From contig JAXCGZ010007579.1 in assembly GCA_037179515.1 (NCBI GenBank), positions 131,001 to 195,000 of the forward strand: a stretch of DNA of 64,000 nt, read 5' to 3'. The notes beneath the pieces were generated by a model. The model ran no database searches and was not told the origin of the DNA. It worked only from the letters and a program-made list of their open reading frames with translations. Positions 42,070 through 55,120 of this stretch are shown here, one piece after another; position 1 is the stretch's first letter, and every line of letters starts with the position of its first letter. Source of the DNA: Halocaridina rubra (Eukaryota; Arthropoda; Malacostraca; Decapoda; Atyidae). Both the position numbers and the translations under genes were made by a program.

Positions 42070-42609
42070 GCACTGTAATAGACACGTAGCGGTTTTCAGT
42101 AAAATCATTCTCACTAAATTTGCATACTTAATCACAGATCACAGCATACTCTGCTGAAAATAGCGAACCAAGCGAAAGAGTGGAAGCATTTTCAATAAGA
42201 CATTAAAAGTATCAAATTCATCTTGATAAATGACCCGTGACAGACAAGACTATTGGGCGCATGGTGACGCGTACAGGGGGAAAGATGGAAACTTCTGTGT
42301 GTGTGTGTGTGGGGCCACTTCCAAAAGAGACCGATCACCAAATGATTATACCCTGTCGACACTCTAGAAAAGCGATTTCAATCCCCCCCCTCTCTCTCTT
42401 TCCTCCTCTAATGTAGCGTAGCCTAAAAAAAGGAACCAGAGACTGGATGTAGAATAGGAAGCAGGCAAAGATTGATGGATAAGGAAACTACCTCCAACTG
42501 TCATATTCTTTAACACTCTTGGGCGGGACCAACGATGCTGAAAGTCTTCACAAAGTATGTGAACAATTTTTTTTTCTAAGGAATAAACTTAGCATTGTAA
42601 GAACAACAC
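42067..42609. other. Non-coding, no feature recognised
   Basis: Unique sequence with a short GT run near 42297-42312; no gene signal. Confidence 0.4.
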
Positions 42610-42652
42610 AATACTACTACTACTACTCCTACTACTACTACTACTACAATTT

Positions 42653-42727
<75 letters not shown>

Positions 42728-42798
42728 ATAATAATAATAATAATAATAATAGTAATATAATAATAATAATTATTATTATTATTATTGTTATTATTATT

Positions 42799-42853
<55 letters not shown>
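42610..42853. repeat. (TAC)n then (TAA)n trinucleotide repeats
   Basis: TAC units to about 42726, then TAA/TTA units to 42853, including a stretch where TAA turns into its reverse complement (ATT). Confidence 0.96.
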
Positions 42854-42855
<2 letters not shown>

Positions 42856-43965
42856 GACAGGGACTTAACATTAAGAAATGAGTTTGCGCAAACAAATAAT
42901 GCAGCAGAATCAAGAGACTGAACAACTAAAATCTTGTCTTTATATCTACAACTTCAGGTCTTTCAAACACATCCGAGATGCGCTGAAATCAAAACACGCC
43001 ATCAAAGGCACACTAAACGTCAAAAAAAAAGGAGTCTTTCGGGGAAGGAGAGTGGATGTGAATCACTCTATAATGCCGCAGCTGAATCAAGTCCCAACAC
43101 ACTTAATATCTGATTTACTACTATTCAGATAATCATGAAACTGGTGTCATACCGACGGATGGGTTTGCCTCTCCGTTATATCTCTGTGTTTTATTTTTCT
43201 TCTCTGAATGCACAATATGAAGCTCATGATACTAATTAAATTATTGTTATTTGTGCAAGTTTATTGTATATATGAATTTTTTTATGAGAAAAAGTGTAAT
43301 AATGAATATTACGTAGCTAAAGTGCCTATTGGCACGTGGCCCCATGTCATGTTTTAGGGGGGGAAATGAAGGAAATAAACGGGTTTATTCAGTATAACAG
43401 TTTCTCTTTTTCATGATTTTTATCTTCTTCATGAAATGGCCACATATTATTCATAGATTTTCATTTTTTTTTCTTCATGAAATGGCCACATATTATTCAT
43501 AGATTTTCAACTTTTTTCTTTAGTGTTTTTGAAAATTCAAGTTAGAATAGTATGACGGGCATATTCGATCTAGCATGAACCCGAGTTTGCAAAGATACCC
43601 TTCCATTACTAGGTCCACATATCTAATGGCGTACTCGCGGAATCTGCCGAGATAAGCAATGGCTACAATAGGCTCTAATAAGATAGCTTCTTAATGATTA
43701 ATTTGTTTACATAGAGAAAAATTATCAAAATCTCAGCCTGACCCAATGAAGTCGCCTGCTTTTCGATAAATAAACAATGAATACGTAAATAAGAATTTAA
43801 ATTCATCTGAATTTATATAATGTATTATGCAATTGCACCCCTTTAACCCTCCCGCCCCAACCCCATATGGTTTTCGCGTATTTCACTCGAATTATATATT
43901 TCCAATATGCGATTTATAAAGAATATTACTAAACCTAATTGACAACCAGAGCAATCGTCAATACC
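42854..43965. other. Non-coding, with a 46-bp tandem duplication
   Basis: CTTCATGAAATGGCCACATA... is duplicated at 43427 and 43473. Otherwise no feature recognised. Confidence 0.5.
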
Positions 43966-43967
43966 CT

Positions 43968-44042
43968 GTCAACTGGGAAGGTTACTACTGTGGATGGGCA
44001 CCACAGTGGGGGGTTGGGACTTGCCCCGGCTGACGTTCTGAG
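43968..44042 (+). mobile_element. SINE-C fragment
   Basis: Matches the body of the 57905-58099 element: GGGCACCACAGTGGGGGGTT and GGGACTTGCCCCGGCTGACG. Head and tail are missing. Confidence 0.75.
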
Positions 44043-44801
<759 letters not shown>

Positions 44802-45134
44802 AATTATTCAGTGGAAACTAATGCTTTTCCTGCCTCCAAAAAACAAGTGTATTCTTCCCACATAACATAAAAGGCATAATTGATCTTATATGACTCTATC
44901 ATATAATTAAAACAAAACTCCATCAAGGACTGTAAAAACGAAGAGAAAACATGTAAATAAAAAGGCAAAGTAATGAAAAGCTTCTGTTAGATAATAGGTA
45001 CCATTTATGCATTTCAATATCACACTGATGGTTCATTAAAATTTCAATTTAATCTCTGAGGATAACGCTGTGGATCAACTAGAAAATCCTCAGGCAGCTA
45101 GGCAATTGTACTGTGCAATTATTTCTTCTTCATT

Positions 45135-45370
45135 TAAGCCGCTTTCACATCAAAGTGGTACGTCGCACGTGGCATGCCACGTGACACTTCAGTTGAAAAC
45201 GAACATCCAGAAATATATGAAATCTTTCACAGAGAAGTGGCGTAACACGTCCCATGTGTCACGCCACTTCTGTGTTAAAGGTTTTATATATTTCCGGATG
45301 TTCGTTTTCAACTGGTGTGCCACGTGGAATGTCACGTGCAACGTGTCACTTTGGTGTGAAAGCGGGCTTA
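45135..45370. mobile_element. Fold-back (palindromic) element, E-box family, copy 1
   Basis: Long imperfect palindrome: the left arm starts TAAGCCGCTTTCACATCAAA and the right arm ends TTTGGTGTGAAAGCGGGCTTA, with matching inner parts (GTTGAAAACGAACATCC and GGATGTTCGTTTTCAAC). The arms meet near the middle. CACGTG occurs at 45166, 45178, 45321 and 45333. No coding capacity. A MITE or fold-back DNA element is the best reading. Confidence 0.92.
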
Positions 45371-45631
45371 GGCACTCTACTGGGGAGGAGGCCTTTATTT
45401 CAAGTTTTTACATCATCGATGCTGTTTTATACTTTTAATTTCTTTTTTTGGGGTAGTCACTGTATATCCGTAAAGTAATCAAAGATTAATGTTGGAAGAC
45501 GTCCTCCAGGAACTTCAGTACCTTATGCACAGTCTTAATGTGGACAATTTAGAAGGGAAAAAAATGAATATAAAATTCTTTCCAGACAGCAATTCTTTAT
45601 GTTGAACCATCTTTATGCTACTTACATGAGG

Positions 45632-45633
<2 letters not shown>

Positions 45634-45722
<89 letters not shown>
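45634..45722. repeat. (TA)n microsatellite
   Basis: TA tract with one phase switch near 45686. Confidence 0.97.
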
Positions 45723-45727
<5 letters not shown>

Positions 45728-45904
45728 GGTAATCACTGTATTTCGAAGGCGAATCTAAGGCTGGTAAACTAACCATAATTTACTTTCTTAGTAAGAAGTT
45801 TCGGGGGGTGGAAATCAAGATAGCGTTATCTGTTATCTTAAGACTGAAAAAGAGGGAGAGGGCAAGAATACTTCCTCTGTGTTCCCTGCGTGTCGTAAAA
45901 GTCG

Positions 45905-46046
<142 letters not shown>

Positions 46047-46156
46047 AAAAGTTTCGGGAAAAAATCAAAATAGCGTTATCTATTATCTGAACACTGAACA
46101 ATGAAGAATAAATAAAAAAATAATGAATTATGCATTTATATATTATGAACATAGAG

Positions 46157-46351
46157 AGTAGTCACCGTGGCTCAAGCGGTAGCGTCCGCGACTCTGAGGC
46201 GGCAGGTCGAGGGATCGCGCCCCGCCACGGTCTGAGGTTAGCAAGGGCATGCACTCAGGGTAAGGATTACATATGCCAAAACAAGTCCTTCACAAGAAGG
46301 CGACCGTCCTAGCCCTTGATTGAAAAGGGAGTCCGTGACGTAAAACACATA
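46157..46351 (+). mobile_element. SINE-A copy with 21-bp target-site duplication
   Basis: Full-length; head CACCGTGGCTCAAGCGGTAG, CCGCGACTCTGAGGCGGCAG, CGCGCCCCGCCACGGTCTGA. Flanked by identical 21-base copies at 46136-46156 and 46352-46372 (they end in ATTATGAACATAGAG). Confidence 0.97.
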
Positions 46352-46677
46352 TTATATATTATGAACATAGAGTATAGAGCTTTGCTTACATTTGTAATAC
46401 TGGGTTGAAGACAATATTACAAAAATTAAATCCTGAATAATTCTACAGAAATATGAAAGATGAGTTGACGGAGATTGATTATCAACGCAGTATATCATAT
46501 TGATCAGAATATGGGCAGAGACACGACTTATCTAGAAACAATCTATATTGTTGTTGCCTTTGGAATTGGTGCAGGAAGATGGAGTCTTCAACATGTTCTG
46601 CGATATCATTGCACACTAATGATCTTGTCATCGCAGGTAAAACTGCTAATACAGCTATTACATTAATCATTAATATA

Positions 46678-47212
<535 letters not shown>

Positions 47213-47428
47213 TGGCCCGATTTCTTAAACAGTGTAAACCTAGAATACCATATTGTTAGTTAGCTAGATACACAAATGGAGTTCATAAAAGCATCTGACG
47301 CGGTTCCGTGTATGGCTAGGATCCCATACTCAGAACCGCGTCAGATGCGTTTATGAAATCCATTTGTGTGTGTCTAGCTAACTAACAATATGGTATTCTA
47401 GGTTTACATTGTTTAAAAAATCGGGCCA
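47213..47428. mobile_element. Fold-back element with about 94-bp arms
   Basis: The left arm begins TGGCCCGATTTCTTAAACAG, the right arm ends TTTAAAAAATCGGGCCA; inner parts AACCTAGAATACCATATTG / CAATATGGTATTCTAGGTT and GCATCTGACGCGGTTC / GAACCGCGTCAGATGC match. The central loop is about 26 bases (47307-47332). Only a few mismatches between arms. No coding capacity. Confidence 0.95.
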
Positions 47429-47679
47429 ATAACCAGAAGCGCTAACAGGAGTATCTAATAACTGGTGGTTAAAAATACCGTCATGTAAAGTATAATAATA
47501 AAAATTTTCTTCTCTCTCTCTCTATCTCACGGCTCCTTCTGATGAGATTATTATTATCTAACCGACTTTGTGGTAATAGAATACTGGTTAAATCCCCTCA
47601 GGACAAAACCCACACAACAACACTCCCTCCTACATAACAATTCCTCTACAACTTCCCTCTCCATCAAACCCCCCTTTTT

Positions 47680-47746
<67 letters not shown>

Positions 47747-48567
47747 CACAAGATTTTTACGCCAACAATTTACTCCCCTCACACGGTCACACCATCCCCA
47801 ATTCCACAGTCATACCTTGAGGGTCTTCTCTGGTGCCACCCCCCCCCCCGTCTGCCAGATATCGCCTCTGGCACTGACAGAGAGAAAGAGAAGGGAGAAA
47901 GGGATAAAAAACAGGGGGACCCGAAGAGAAAATAATAATAATAGACGAAAAAAAAAGTTCACACAATAATAAGGTTCATGTCCTAAAGGCACAGTTGGTA
48001 GGATTTCATTGGCTGGATTTCAGATAAAAAGGGAGAAAGAAATATGAAGCATCTCTCAATTTTGCCCTCTTGCTCAGCTGAGAATGACCCCTTTATTGAA
48101 ACTTTTTGAGATTCGAAATCCAACAATAACATTTCTTTTCCTAACTGCAAATAAAAAAAAAATATACATAAAAGGTATCTCGAATTCAATGTTGGAAGTA
48201 TTTTATAATCCTTGAAAGTAATCTGAAGAAGACTGTATTTTTTGTCATTGTCGTCTCACACCAGTTTTCAATACATACCCCAGAGTCCATAGTAGTCTGT
48301 TGTTATCACAGGTTAAAAAATTTGCTTAAATACTAAAGTTATTTCAAGAACAATTGATGTATCATATATATACTGAAATGATTGAAGACAGGGACCGGAT
48401 CCATTCCAGAATAGGCACCTGATAACATTTTTAGGTGCTTAATTTGAGTTTGAAGCAAAAGTATGGTACTGAATGCGAGACTGAAACACATCTTAGCTAA
48501 GGTTAGGTTTACAACGTTTCGAACCCTGTGGCATGTTAAATCCATAGGGTGGGACCTTAGGAGAGGG

Positions 48568-48571
<4 letters not shown>
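47429..48571. other. Non-coding with (CT)n tract
   Basis: (CT)n at 47683-47743. No gene signal; the ORFs here are repeat-derived. Confidence 0.6.

Positions 48572-48641
<70 letters not shown>
48572..48641. repeat. (GA)n microsatellite
   Basis: Perfect GA tract. Confidence 0.97.
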
Positions 48642-48644
<3 letters not shown>

Positions 48645-48920
48645 CGACCCCTTAATCAATTAATGATAATGAATAGTTTCCTCCCTTTTAATTAGGAAGG
48701 GAGGGAGAGGGGAAAGGAGGGGTTAAATAAATGCAAAGCAGAAGGGGGGTGAGTCAGCAGAGGGGAAGAGTGAGTGAAAGGAGTAGAATGAATGAGAGAA
48801 AGGGGAGAGGTATGGGGCATACACTGAGGTCTTCTCCAATGGACAGGTGTGAGCCAAGTGATGCCTATGTCACTTCCCGCCCAGGTAAATTAGTTGCTGT
48901 CACACAGACACACAAGCGCA

Positions 48921-48935
48921 AACACACACACACAC

Positions 48936-49017
<82 letters not shown>
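48921..49017. repeat. (CA)n(GA)n microsatellite
   Basis: Short CA run to about 48936, then GA 48938-49017. Confidence 0.96.
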
Positions 49018-49020
<3 letters not shown>

Positions 49021-49296
49021 TCATCTGTCAACCTAGTGTCAGTTTGTCAACCGTCAGCATAACCTTAACATTCCTTCCTCTTTACGTTCCTTTCACGTCC
49101 TCCTCATATACACTCTCCTTTTCCTCCCTCCTCCTTATCTGCTTAGCAAGAATAGGCGAGCTCTTCACGGTAACAGATTTCGAATGTTTTGGCCACTAAT
49201 TAAATGCCTTATCCGAGCGGAAGAGCATTATTTGCTATAGGTAAGTAGGCATGGAAATAAATGTCTGTTTGTTTGCTTCATGCGAAGCATCACATT

Positions 49297-49298
<2 letters not shown>

Positions 49299-49362
<64 letters not shown>
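49299..49362. repeat. (CT)n microsatellite
   Basis: Perfect CT tract. Confidence 0.97.
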
Positions 49363-49364
<2 letters not shown>

Positions 49365-49532
49365 ATCTTAACAGTTCCGGGTTATTTCCTTAGAGAACGC
49401 ATTCTAAATAAACTAACGTACCCTAACGCATCACAATTCATCAGCCGTAAAACCAGAAGAGGAAATCTTATTTAAGAACAGCAAAATAAAAATATTAAAA
49501 ACAGAAAATTATAGACTTTATCTTGTCTGGAA

Positions 49533-49535
<3 letters not shown>

Positions 49536-49617
<82 letters not shown>
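49536..49617. repeat. (TA)n microsatellite
   Basis: Perfect TA tract, ending at a tRNA-like segment. Confidence 0.97.
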
Positions 49618-49620
<3 letters not shown>

Positions 49621-49621
49621 T

Positions 49622-49697
49622 CTAATCCCTGGCCAGGAGTCGAACCTAGGACACATAATCAATGGCCAAAGCGCTATCAACTGTACCACCGAAGGCA
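49622..49697 (-). other. tRNA-like sequence (SINE head or tRNA pseudogene)
   Basis: On the - strand it reads CTTCGGTGGTACAGTTGATAGCG (A-box-like) and, after an anticodon-arm-length piece, CCTAGGTTCGACTCCTGG (B-box), with near-correct tRNA spacing. It is not a confident functional tRNA: the acceptor stem pairs poorly. Downstream it runs into (TA)n. Confidence 0.55.
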
Positions 49698-50018
49698 TAA
49701 GAGAAGAGAGAGGCGGCTATATATTCCTTTCAACTCGGGTAAGGTATCTCTAAATGCTAACAAAAACATAACTCTAATGGAATAATATCTAGTTCATTTC
49801 TGGCCAGCCTGGCATTCCTTTCCGCGTTTGGAATGCAACTTTCAGTCTTATCACAACAGGGGAATTTCCCTTAATAACTGCAGAAGGTAAAGGTTGTGCG
49901 AGAGCGAGCCTTCCGCAAATGGAACGAAACATTCTCTAACATTTTAAAACTACATTAGGGTAAGACGAGACGTGTGGGCTTTACTCCGAAATTCCGTTTT
50001 GGTACACAATGCATGCAT

Positions 50019-50160
50019 GACATTTATTATTATTATTATTATTATTATCATTATTATTATCATCATCGTCATCATCATCATCCTATCATTATTATTATCA
50101 TTATTATTATTATTATTATTAATATTATTACTATTATTATTACTATTATTTCCAATGTTA
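50019..50160. repeat. (ATT)n and related trinucleotide repeats
   Basis: ATT units with ATC variants. Confidence 0.95.
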
Positions 50161-50177
50161 TGAGTAATAACATTGCA

Positions 50178-50331
50178 AACAATATAAGCACATTGCCACG
50201 GGCGTGATTCGACCCTAAGACTCTTGAGAATGTAAGTACTGAAGTCAAGCCGTGGTAGGTGCTCTGACTTCAGAATTTACATTCTCATAAATCTTAGGGG
50301 TCGCATCCCGGGTGAGGTAATATGCTTATAA

Positions 50332-50336
<5 letters not shown>
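50178..50336. mobile_element. Inverted pair of tRNA-like units (fold-back)
   Basis: Arms of about 70 bases: CCTAAGACTCTTGAGAATGT and AGTACTGAAGTCA on the left pair with TGACTTCAGAATTTACATTC and CTTAGG on the right; the loop is near 50248-50264. Read rightwards, the right arm has TGGTAGGTGCTCTGA (A-box-like) and GGGGTCGCATCCC (B-box-like); the left arm mirrors it. Flanked on both sides by ATT repeats. Confidence 0.75.
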
Positions 50337-50383
<47 letters not shown>

Positions 50384-50421
50384 TCAATTATTAATATTAT
50401 TATTATTATTTCAAATATTGA

Positions 50422-50472
<51 letters not shown>

Positions 50473-50518
50473 CATCATCATTATTATTATAATCATTATT
50501 ATTATTATTGTTATTAAT
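50333..50518. repeat. (ATT)n trinucleotide repeats
   Basis: Two long ATT stretches split by a short piece, with ATC variants. Confidence 0.95.
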
Positions 50519-50694
50519 CTTCTATATTACATCGGATCGTCAGTAGACGTTAGTATATACAAAAGTTTTGGCTAAAGTAGAAAGTTAATTAATATTTACT
50601 TTCATTATCTACTGGATTTTATATGGAAAGGAAAAAGATATCTGAAAAAAAAGCTAGAGAATATACCACCCTATATATTTATATTTCTGGTGAC

Positions 50695-50830
50695 TAAATC
50701 ATCGGTAGACGAGACATAACGAGCCTGACAAACGCGGGTTCGATCCGGTACCGGGGAGTTACGAAAGGCATCCAGCCTTAATCTGCCAGTTGTAGCCTGT
50801 GTCCACTCCCATTCGAATGGGGACTAATTA
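50695..50830 (+). mobile_element. SINE-B copy
   Basis: GACAAACGCGGGTTCGATCC, GGGGAGTTACGAAAGGCATCC, AGCCTTAATC, GTGTCCACTCCCATTCGAAT and GGGGACTAATTA. The head is partly lost. Confidence 0.9.
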
Positions 50831-51399
50831 TTAATTGCAAATTCAATTAATATTTTATTTATACATAACCAAATAGATTGTAATGTTTATCAACTGCAAT
50901 ATCACTGGGAGTGCCCATGTGCACATGTCCCCATGTACAGTTATCTGAATAAATAAAATAAAAATATGATCCACTAAACGGCAACAAGAATTGTCTAAGA
51001 AGAACATATGCAAGCATATCAGATGGAGCTTCGATTATAAAACTCAAATTCTATATCATCATCTTTCCAATGTTTCAGAGTTCTGACATTACAATTCTTG
51101 TTTTGCAACACCATTTGAGTATCAAATATTCCTAAGATGTTCGTCTTTGTATTTTACTCAGGCCTTTTTCAATCTGAAATTCTAGTTCTTTTTAAAGAGA
51201 GTTTTTTCTCTTTGTTTATTTTATTTCTTTCTTTTACTCTTTCTTTCTGCAGCCATTCCCTCGTGGTTCTTCTCTCCCCTTCTAAAGGATTTGTTATCTC
51301 ACGTTACACTCCTCTTCACGGCCACCTTCAGTACAAAGCCCTATCCTCTCTCTTTCTTCGCCTTTATCACCGTTACCCACATTGTTAGGGGTGCCCCTT

Positions 51400-51402
<3 letters not shown>
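50831..51402. other. Non-coding with possible LINE fragment
   Basis: At about 51240-51390 the + strand (RYTPLHGHLQYKALSSLFLR, LYHRYPHC) weakly resembles a region before the C-terminus of the 39785 LINE. Too short and diverged to call firmly. The end abuts a (CT)n tract at 51403-51448. Confidence 0.35.
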
Positions 51403-51451
<49 letters not shown>

Positions 51452-51823
51452 TTTATTATTCTAAATCAAAGCTTGCCTGGGATTCAAATTTGAGAAACAT
51501 GAACTTAATTAATATGAACAAAATTACACATATAAATCCTCGAGCTGTATTGTGAGAAGTGATACTTCCATTAAGTCTTCCATGTAAAAAAAAAAAAAAA
51601 ACACACACACACACTACATATGAAACTTCTAATATATCATAAAAGACTAGTGTATTAAAGTGACCAAGGTCTTCTTATAACACCATTTCAGACGTAGTTC
51701 TGAATCTCATAAATTCCTATGAACGACTCTCTCTGTTTAATGAAGTTCTTGTTCAGTTTATCTGCTTCAAAAAGTCAAATATGAAGCAGTTTATACATTT
51801 AACTCTTCAATTTCTACCACGGG

Positions 51824-51825
<2 letters not shown>

Positions 51826-51867
<42 letters not shown>

Positions 51868-52062
51868 GATTGTAACACCAGGACGGGCCAAAAACAAAAT
51901 GTACCCTCATCGGGCCCGGGCACGAAGAAAACATAGAGAAACAGATTGGGAGTATTGTGACTTGTCAGATGTGAAGGGATAATAAGAGATGCGTAACGAA
52001 TATCCAAGAATATTCGGTGTTGGTGTAGGCATAGAAAGAGAACCGTAGCTGAAGGAAGACTT
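51826..52062 (-). mobile_element. LINE 3' tail (LINE-1t family) with (TAA)n end
   Basis: Read leftwards: GAATATTCTTGGATATTCG, CTTCACATCTGACAAGTCAC, TTCGTGCCCGGGCCCGATGA, GGCCCGTCCTGGTGTTACA, and then a (TAA)n tract at 51868-51826. The poly-TAA lies exactly at the 3' end. Confidence 0.85.
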
Positions 52063-52292
52063 AACATCGAACTGTCCTGGACAGTCTTATTAAGTCCTCA
52101 GACCCTTCAGCCGTAGTATCGCAACAGGCGGTTGATGCATTGGGCCAACCTACTACATGTAGGTAGAGTTCTTAAGTTATGGTGAACTTTTTGTTCAGTT
52201 TATTTGCTTCACAGAATCAAATGTAAAGGTATTTATGCTTCAGGCACTGATCTCTCTCTCTCTCTCCCCCTTCATCTTTCCAATACACTCAT

Positions 52293-52417
<125 letters not shown>

Positions 52418-52733
52418 ATATCTAATATCCACCTTTAGTTTATATTCACCAGATATATCTATTACATATCAACGACGCCATCTATCACAGACATCTTATG
52501 TTACTGATTTGTGTTTCCTTTTCTGTAAAAGCCACAGTGAATGTCTGAAATGCGACGAGTGAGGAAACAGATTTGATAGACAATGCGATATAAATGATAA
52601 AAAATACCACAACACCTTCAATATGTTAGTAGTGAATGAAAATTATTAACCAGGTCAATGACAGTAATATGGCTGTTTGAAGATGATGATATTGATCATT
52701 ACATATAGTTTTCATTGAATATAAATGTGTCTC

Positions 52734-52735
<2 letters not shown>

Positions 52736-52829
<94 letters not shown>
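52736..52829. repeat. (TA)n microsatellite
   Basis: Perfect TA tract ending at the truncated start of a SINE-A. Confidence 0.97.
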
Positions 52830-52832
<3 letters not shown>

Positions 52833-52837
52833 GACAT

Positions 52838-53145
<308 letters not shown>

Positions 53146-54376
53146 AACAATATTTTAATAAAAAACAGATTGTCATGCGCATAAAGAAAAGTTTTGCTAA
53201 CTTTGATATAACTTGCTGCCCAAGACTGAACTATGGCTAACACTCCCAAATATATTTCCAATGCGCCAACAATAAACATATGTGAAATTCGGTACTGTTT
53301 ACATAATCATATAGGCCTATTTATTTTACTTAAGTACTGGAATTTTTTCCTTTGCTTTAGAAAAGTTTTTAAGCTAAATAACATCATTAATCAATTGGAA
53401 GGAACTATATCCTTGTATTCAGGTTAACAACTGTAGTGTGCAACAAGTTTGTAAATATAAAAAAATAACAAATGAAAACAATTAAACAAATAAAAAAATA
53501 AGCAAATACATAACAATCTAAATGAATAAATAAATAATTTAAGCCTAGGCATTTAATTTCCATAGCAGCCACGTCACTCAACGTGGGAAAGACGGCATGG
53601 ACCCTGAGTCACTTTTCCAACTTAAAAAAAATCTTTGTATTAGCAATATATATTCAGTTGATGAATTATATGGTTTGGCCCAATTAATGCAATTCAAGTT
53701 ATTTTTACACTTAGCTTTGCACATTTAATATATTTTTAATAACATTCACTTAGTTAGTTAGTCATATCATATCTGTACACAAAAAAGTCTATAAGAATAA
53801 CTACCTCTTAATATTTTTAGTAATATGTATTTCCTCTCATTTTTCCATTCCTGTAATTCTCGTTTTCGAGAAACTGACGCCATTGAGGCCATCTTTACGT
53901 TATTAGTGGAATGGAATCGCGGATTTTCCCAATGTAAGGAATATAATTTGACTCTTTTTAAAGGTGATCTCGACTCTTTTTCACTTTAGGCAAGATTCGG
54001 TTTTTAGAATAATTTAGTTCGATATTTAATAACGTCGTAAGAGAGTTAATTGAAATGCGTTGAAAAATATTACAATTATCCACTAGATGTTCTGATATAT
54101 CAACTTACTTTTAGTTACGAAATGAAGGCGAGGAGAGTGATATTACATCACAAAGAAGTAACCAGGTATGTCTACATTAGCAGTTGAGCGCGCTAGATTG
54201 GCTAATGGTCTTGTGCTCTTGCCACCCAACCAATCAGTGTGTTTACTTGTGAATAGTAGGCGTGGCTTTATATATTGTTCTGTTCTTAGTATATTTATAA
54301 TGTGCTTTTCATATTAAAATATAAGTATAACATGAAATACCTACAGTAAAACGTGCTACTACAAATTAACACAATA

Positions 54377-54377
<1 letters not shown>
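53146..54377. other. Unique sequence; promoter-like patch near its end
   Basis: No coding exon recognised. A cluster of promoter-like motifs lies at 54205-54285: inverted CCAAT (GATTGGCTAATGG), CCACCCAACCAATCAG, then GGCGTGGCTTTATATATTG. No gene was found in either direction from it. Confidence 0.35.
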
Positions 54378-54437
<60 letters not shown>

Positions 54438-54442
54438 TATAT
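54378..54442. repeat. (TA)n microsatellite
   Basis: TA tract with one interruption near 54432. Confidence 0.96.
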
Positions 54443-54873
54443 AATGCAGTCCAATGTCATGTCTGTGACACCTAATGGTACTATATGGCTGGCACAATTT
54501 ACTCAAATATATTCATGTTCAAAAACATTCTAATCTACTTTCATCCATTTAAAATATAATTCTTAGTTTTATAATAATTTTGCATGTCCTTTTGATATGA
54601 AAATAATAAATCTTCATGCCTAAGTTCTTGAGAACCACGATGTAATATGCTTAGTATAACACTGTATCAAGTTAAGCAATAGTCTTTCAGTCTGGCTCAG
54701 TCATATAACTGAATAACCAGTTTTATAGCCTCATTTAAAGCAATATTCAAATGACACAAGGATAAATGCTGTACAAAGAGCTTGGTACAAATTAAAATGC
54801 TAAACGTACATTGTGCAACAGTGAACAGACTATAATGCAAACTCTATATGATTATGATGTAGGCAACCCAATC

Positions 54874-55120
54874 TTAGCTTTCACACCAAAGTGACACGTC
54901 GCACGTGGCATGCCACGTGGTACGCCAGCTGAAAACGAACATAAGAAAATATATAAAGCCTTTCACACAGAAGAGGAGTGACACGTCCCATGTGCCACTT
55001 GCAACGTCTCACGCCACTTCTGCGTGAAAGGTTTCATATAATTCCGGATGTTCGTTTTCAACTGGCGTACCATGTGGCATGCCACGTGCGACGAGCCACT
55101 CTGGTGTGAAAGCGGCCTTA
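54874..55120. mobile_element. Fold-back element, E-box family, copy 2
   Basis: Same family as 45135-45370: the left arm starts TTAGCTTTCACACCAAAGTG, the right arm ends CTCTGGTGTGAAAGCGGCCTTA. CACGTG is present at 54902, 54914 and 55083. Roughly palindromic; the arms are more diverged than in copy 1. Confidence 0.92.

Noticed and set aside
42610..42853. CRISPR-like or clustered repeat array
   Set aside because: Trinucleotide microsatellites without spacers; the genome is eukaryotic.
50859..51047. Hydrophobic - strand ORF as candidate lachesin signal-peptide exon
   Set aside because: The N-terminus is not signal-peptide-like (charged and polar residues first) and no donor of the required phase was seen after the hydrophobic part.
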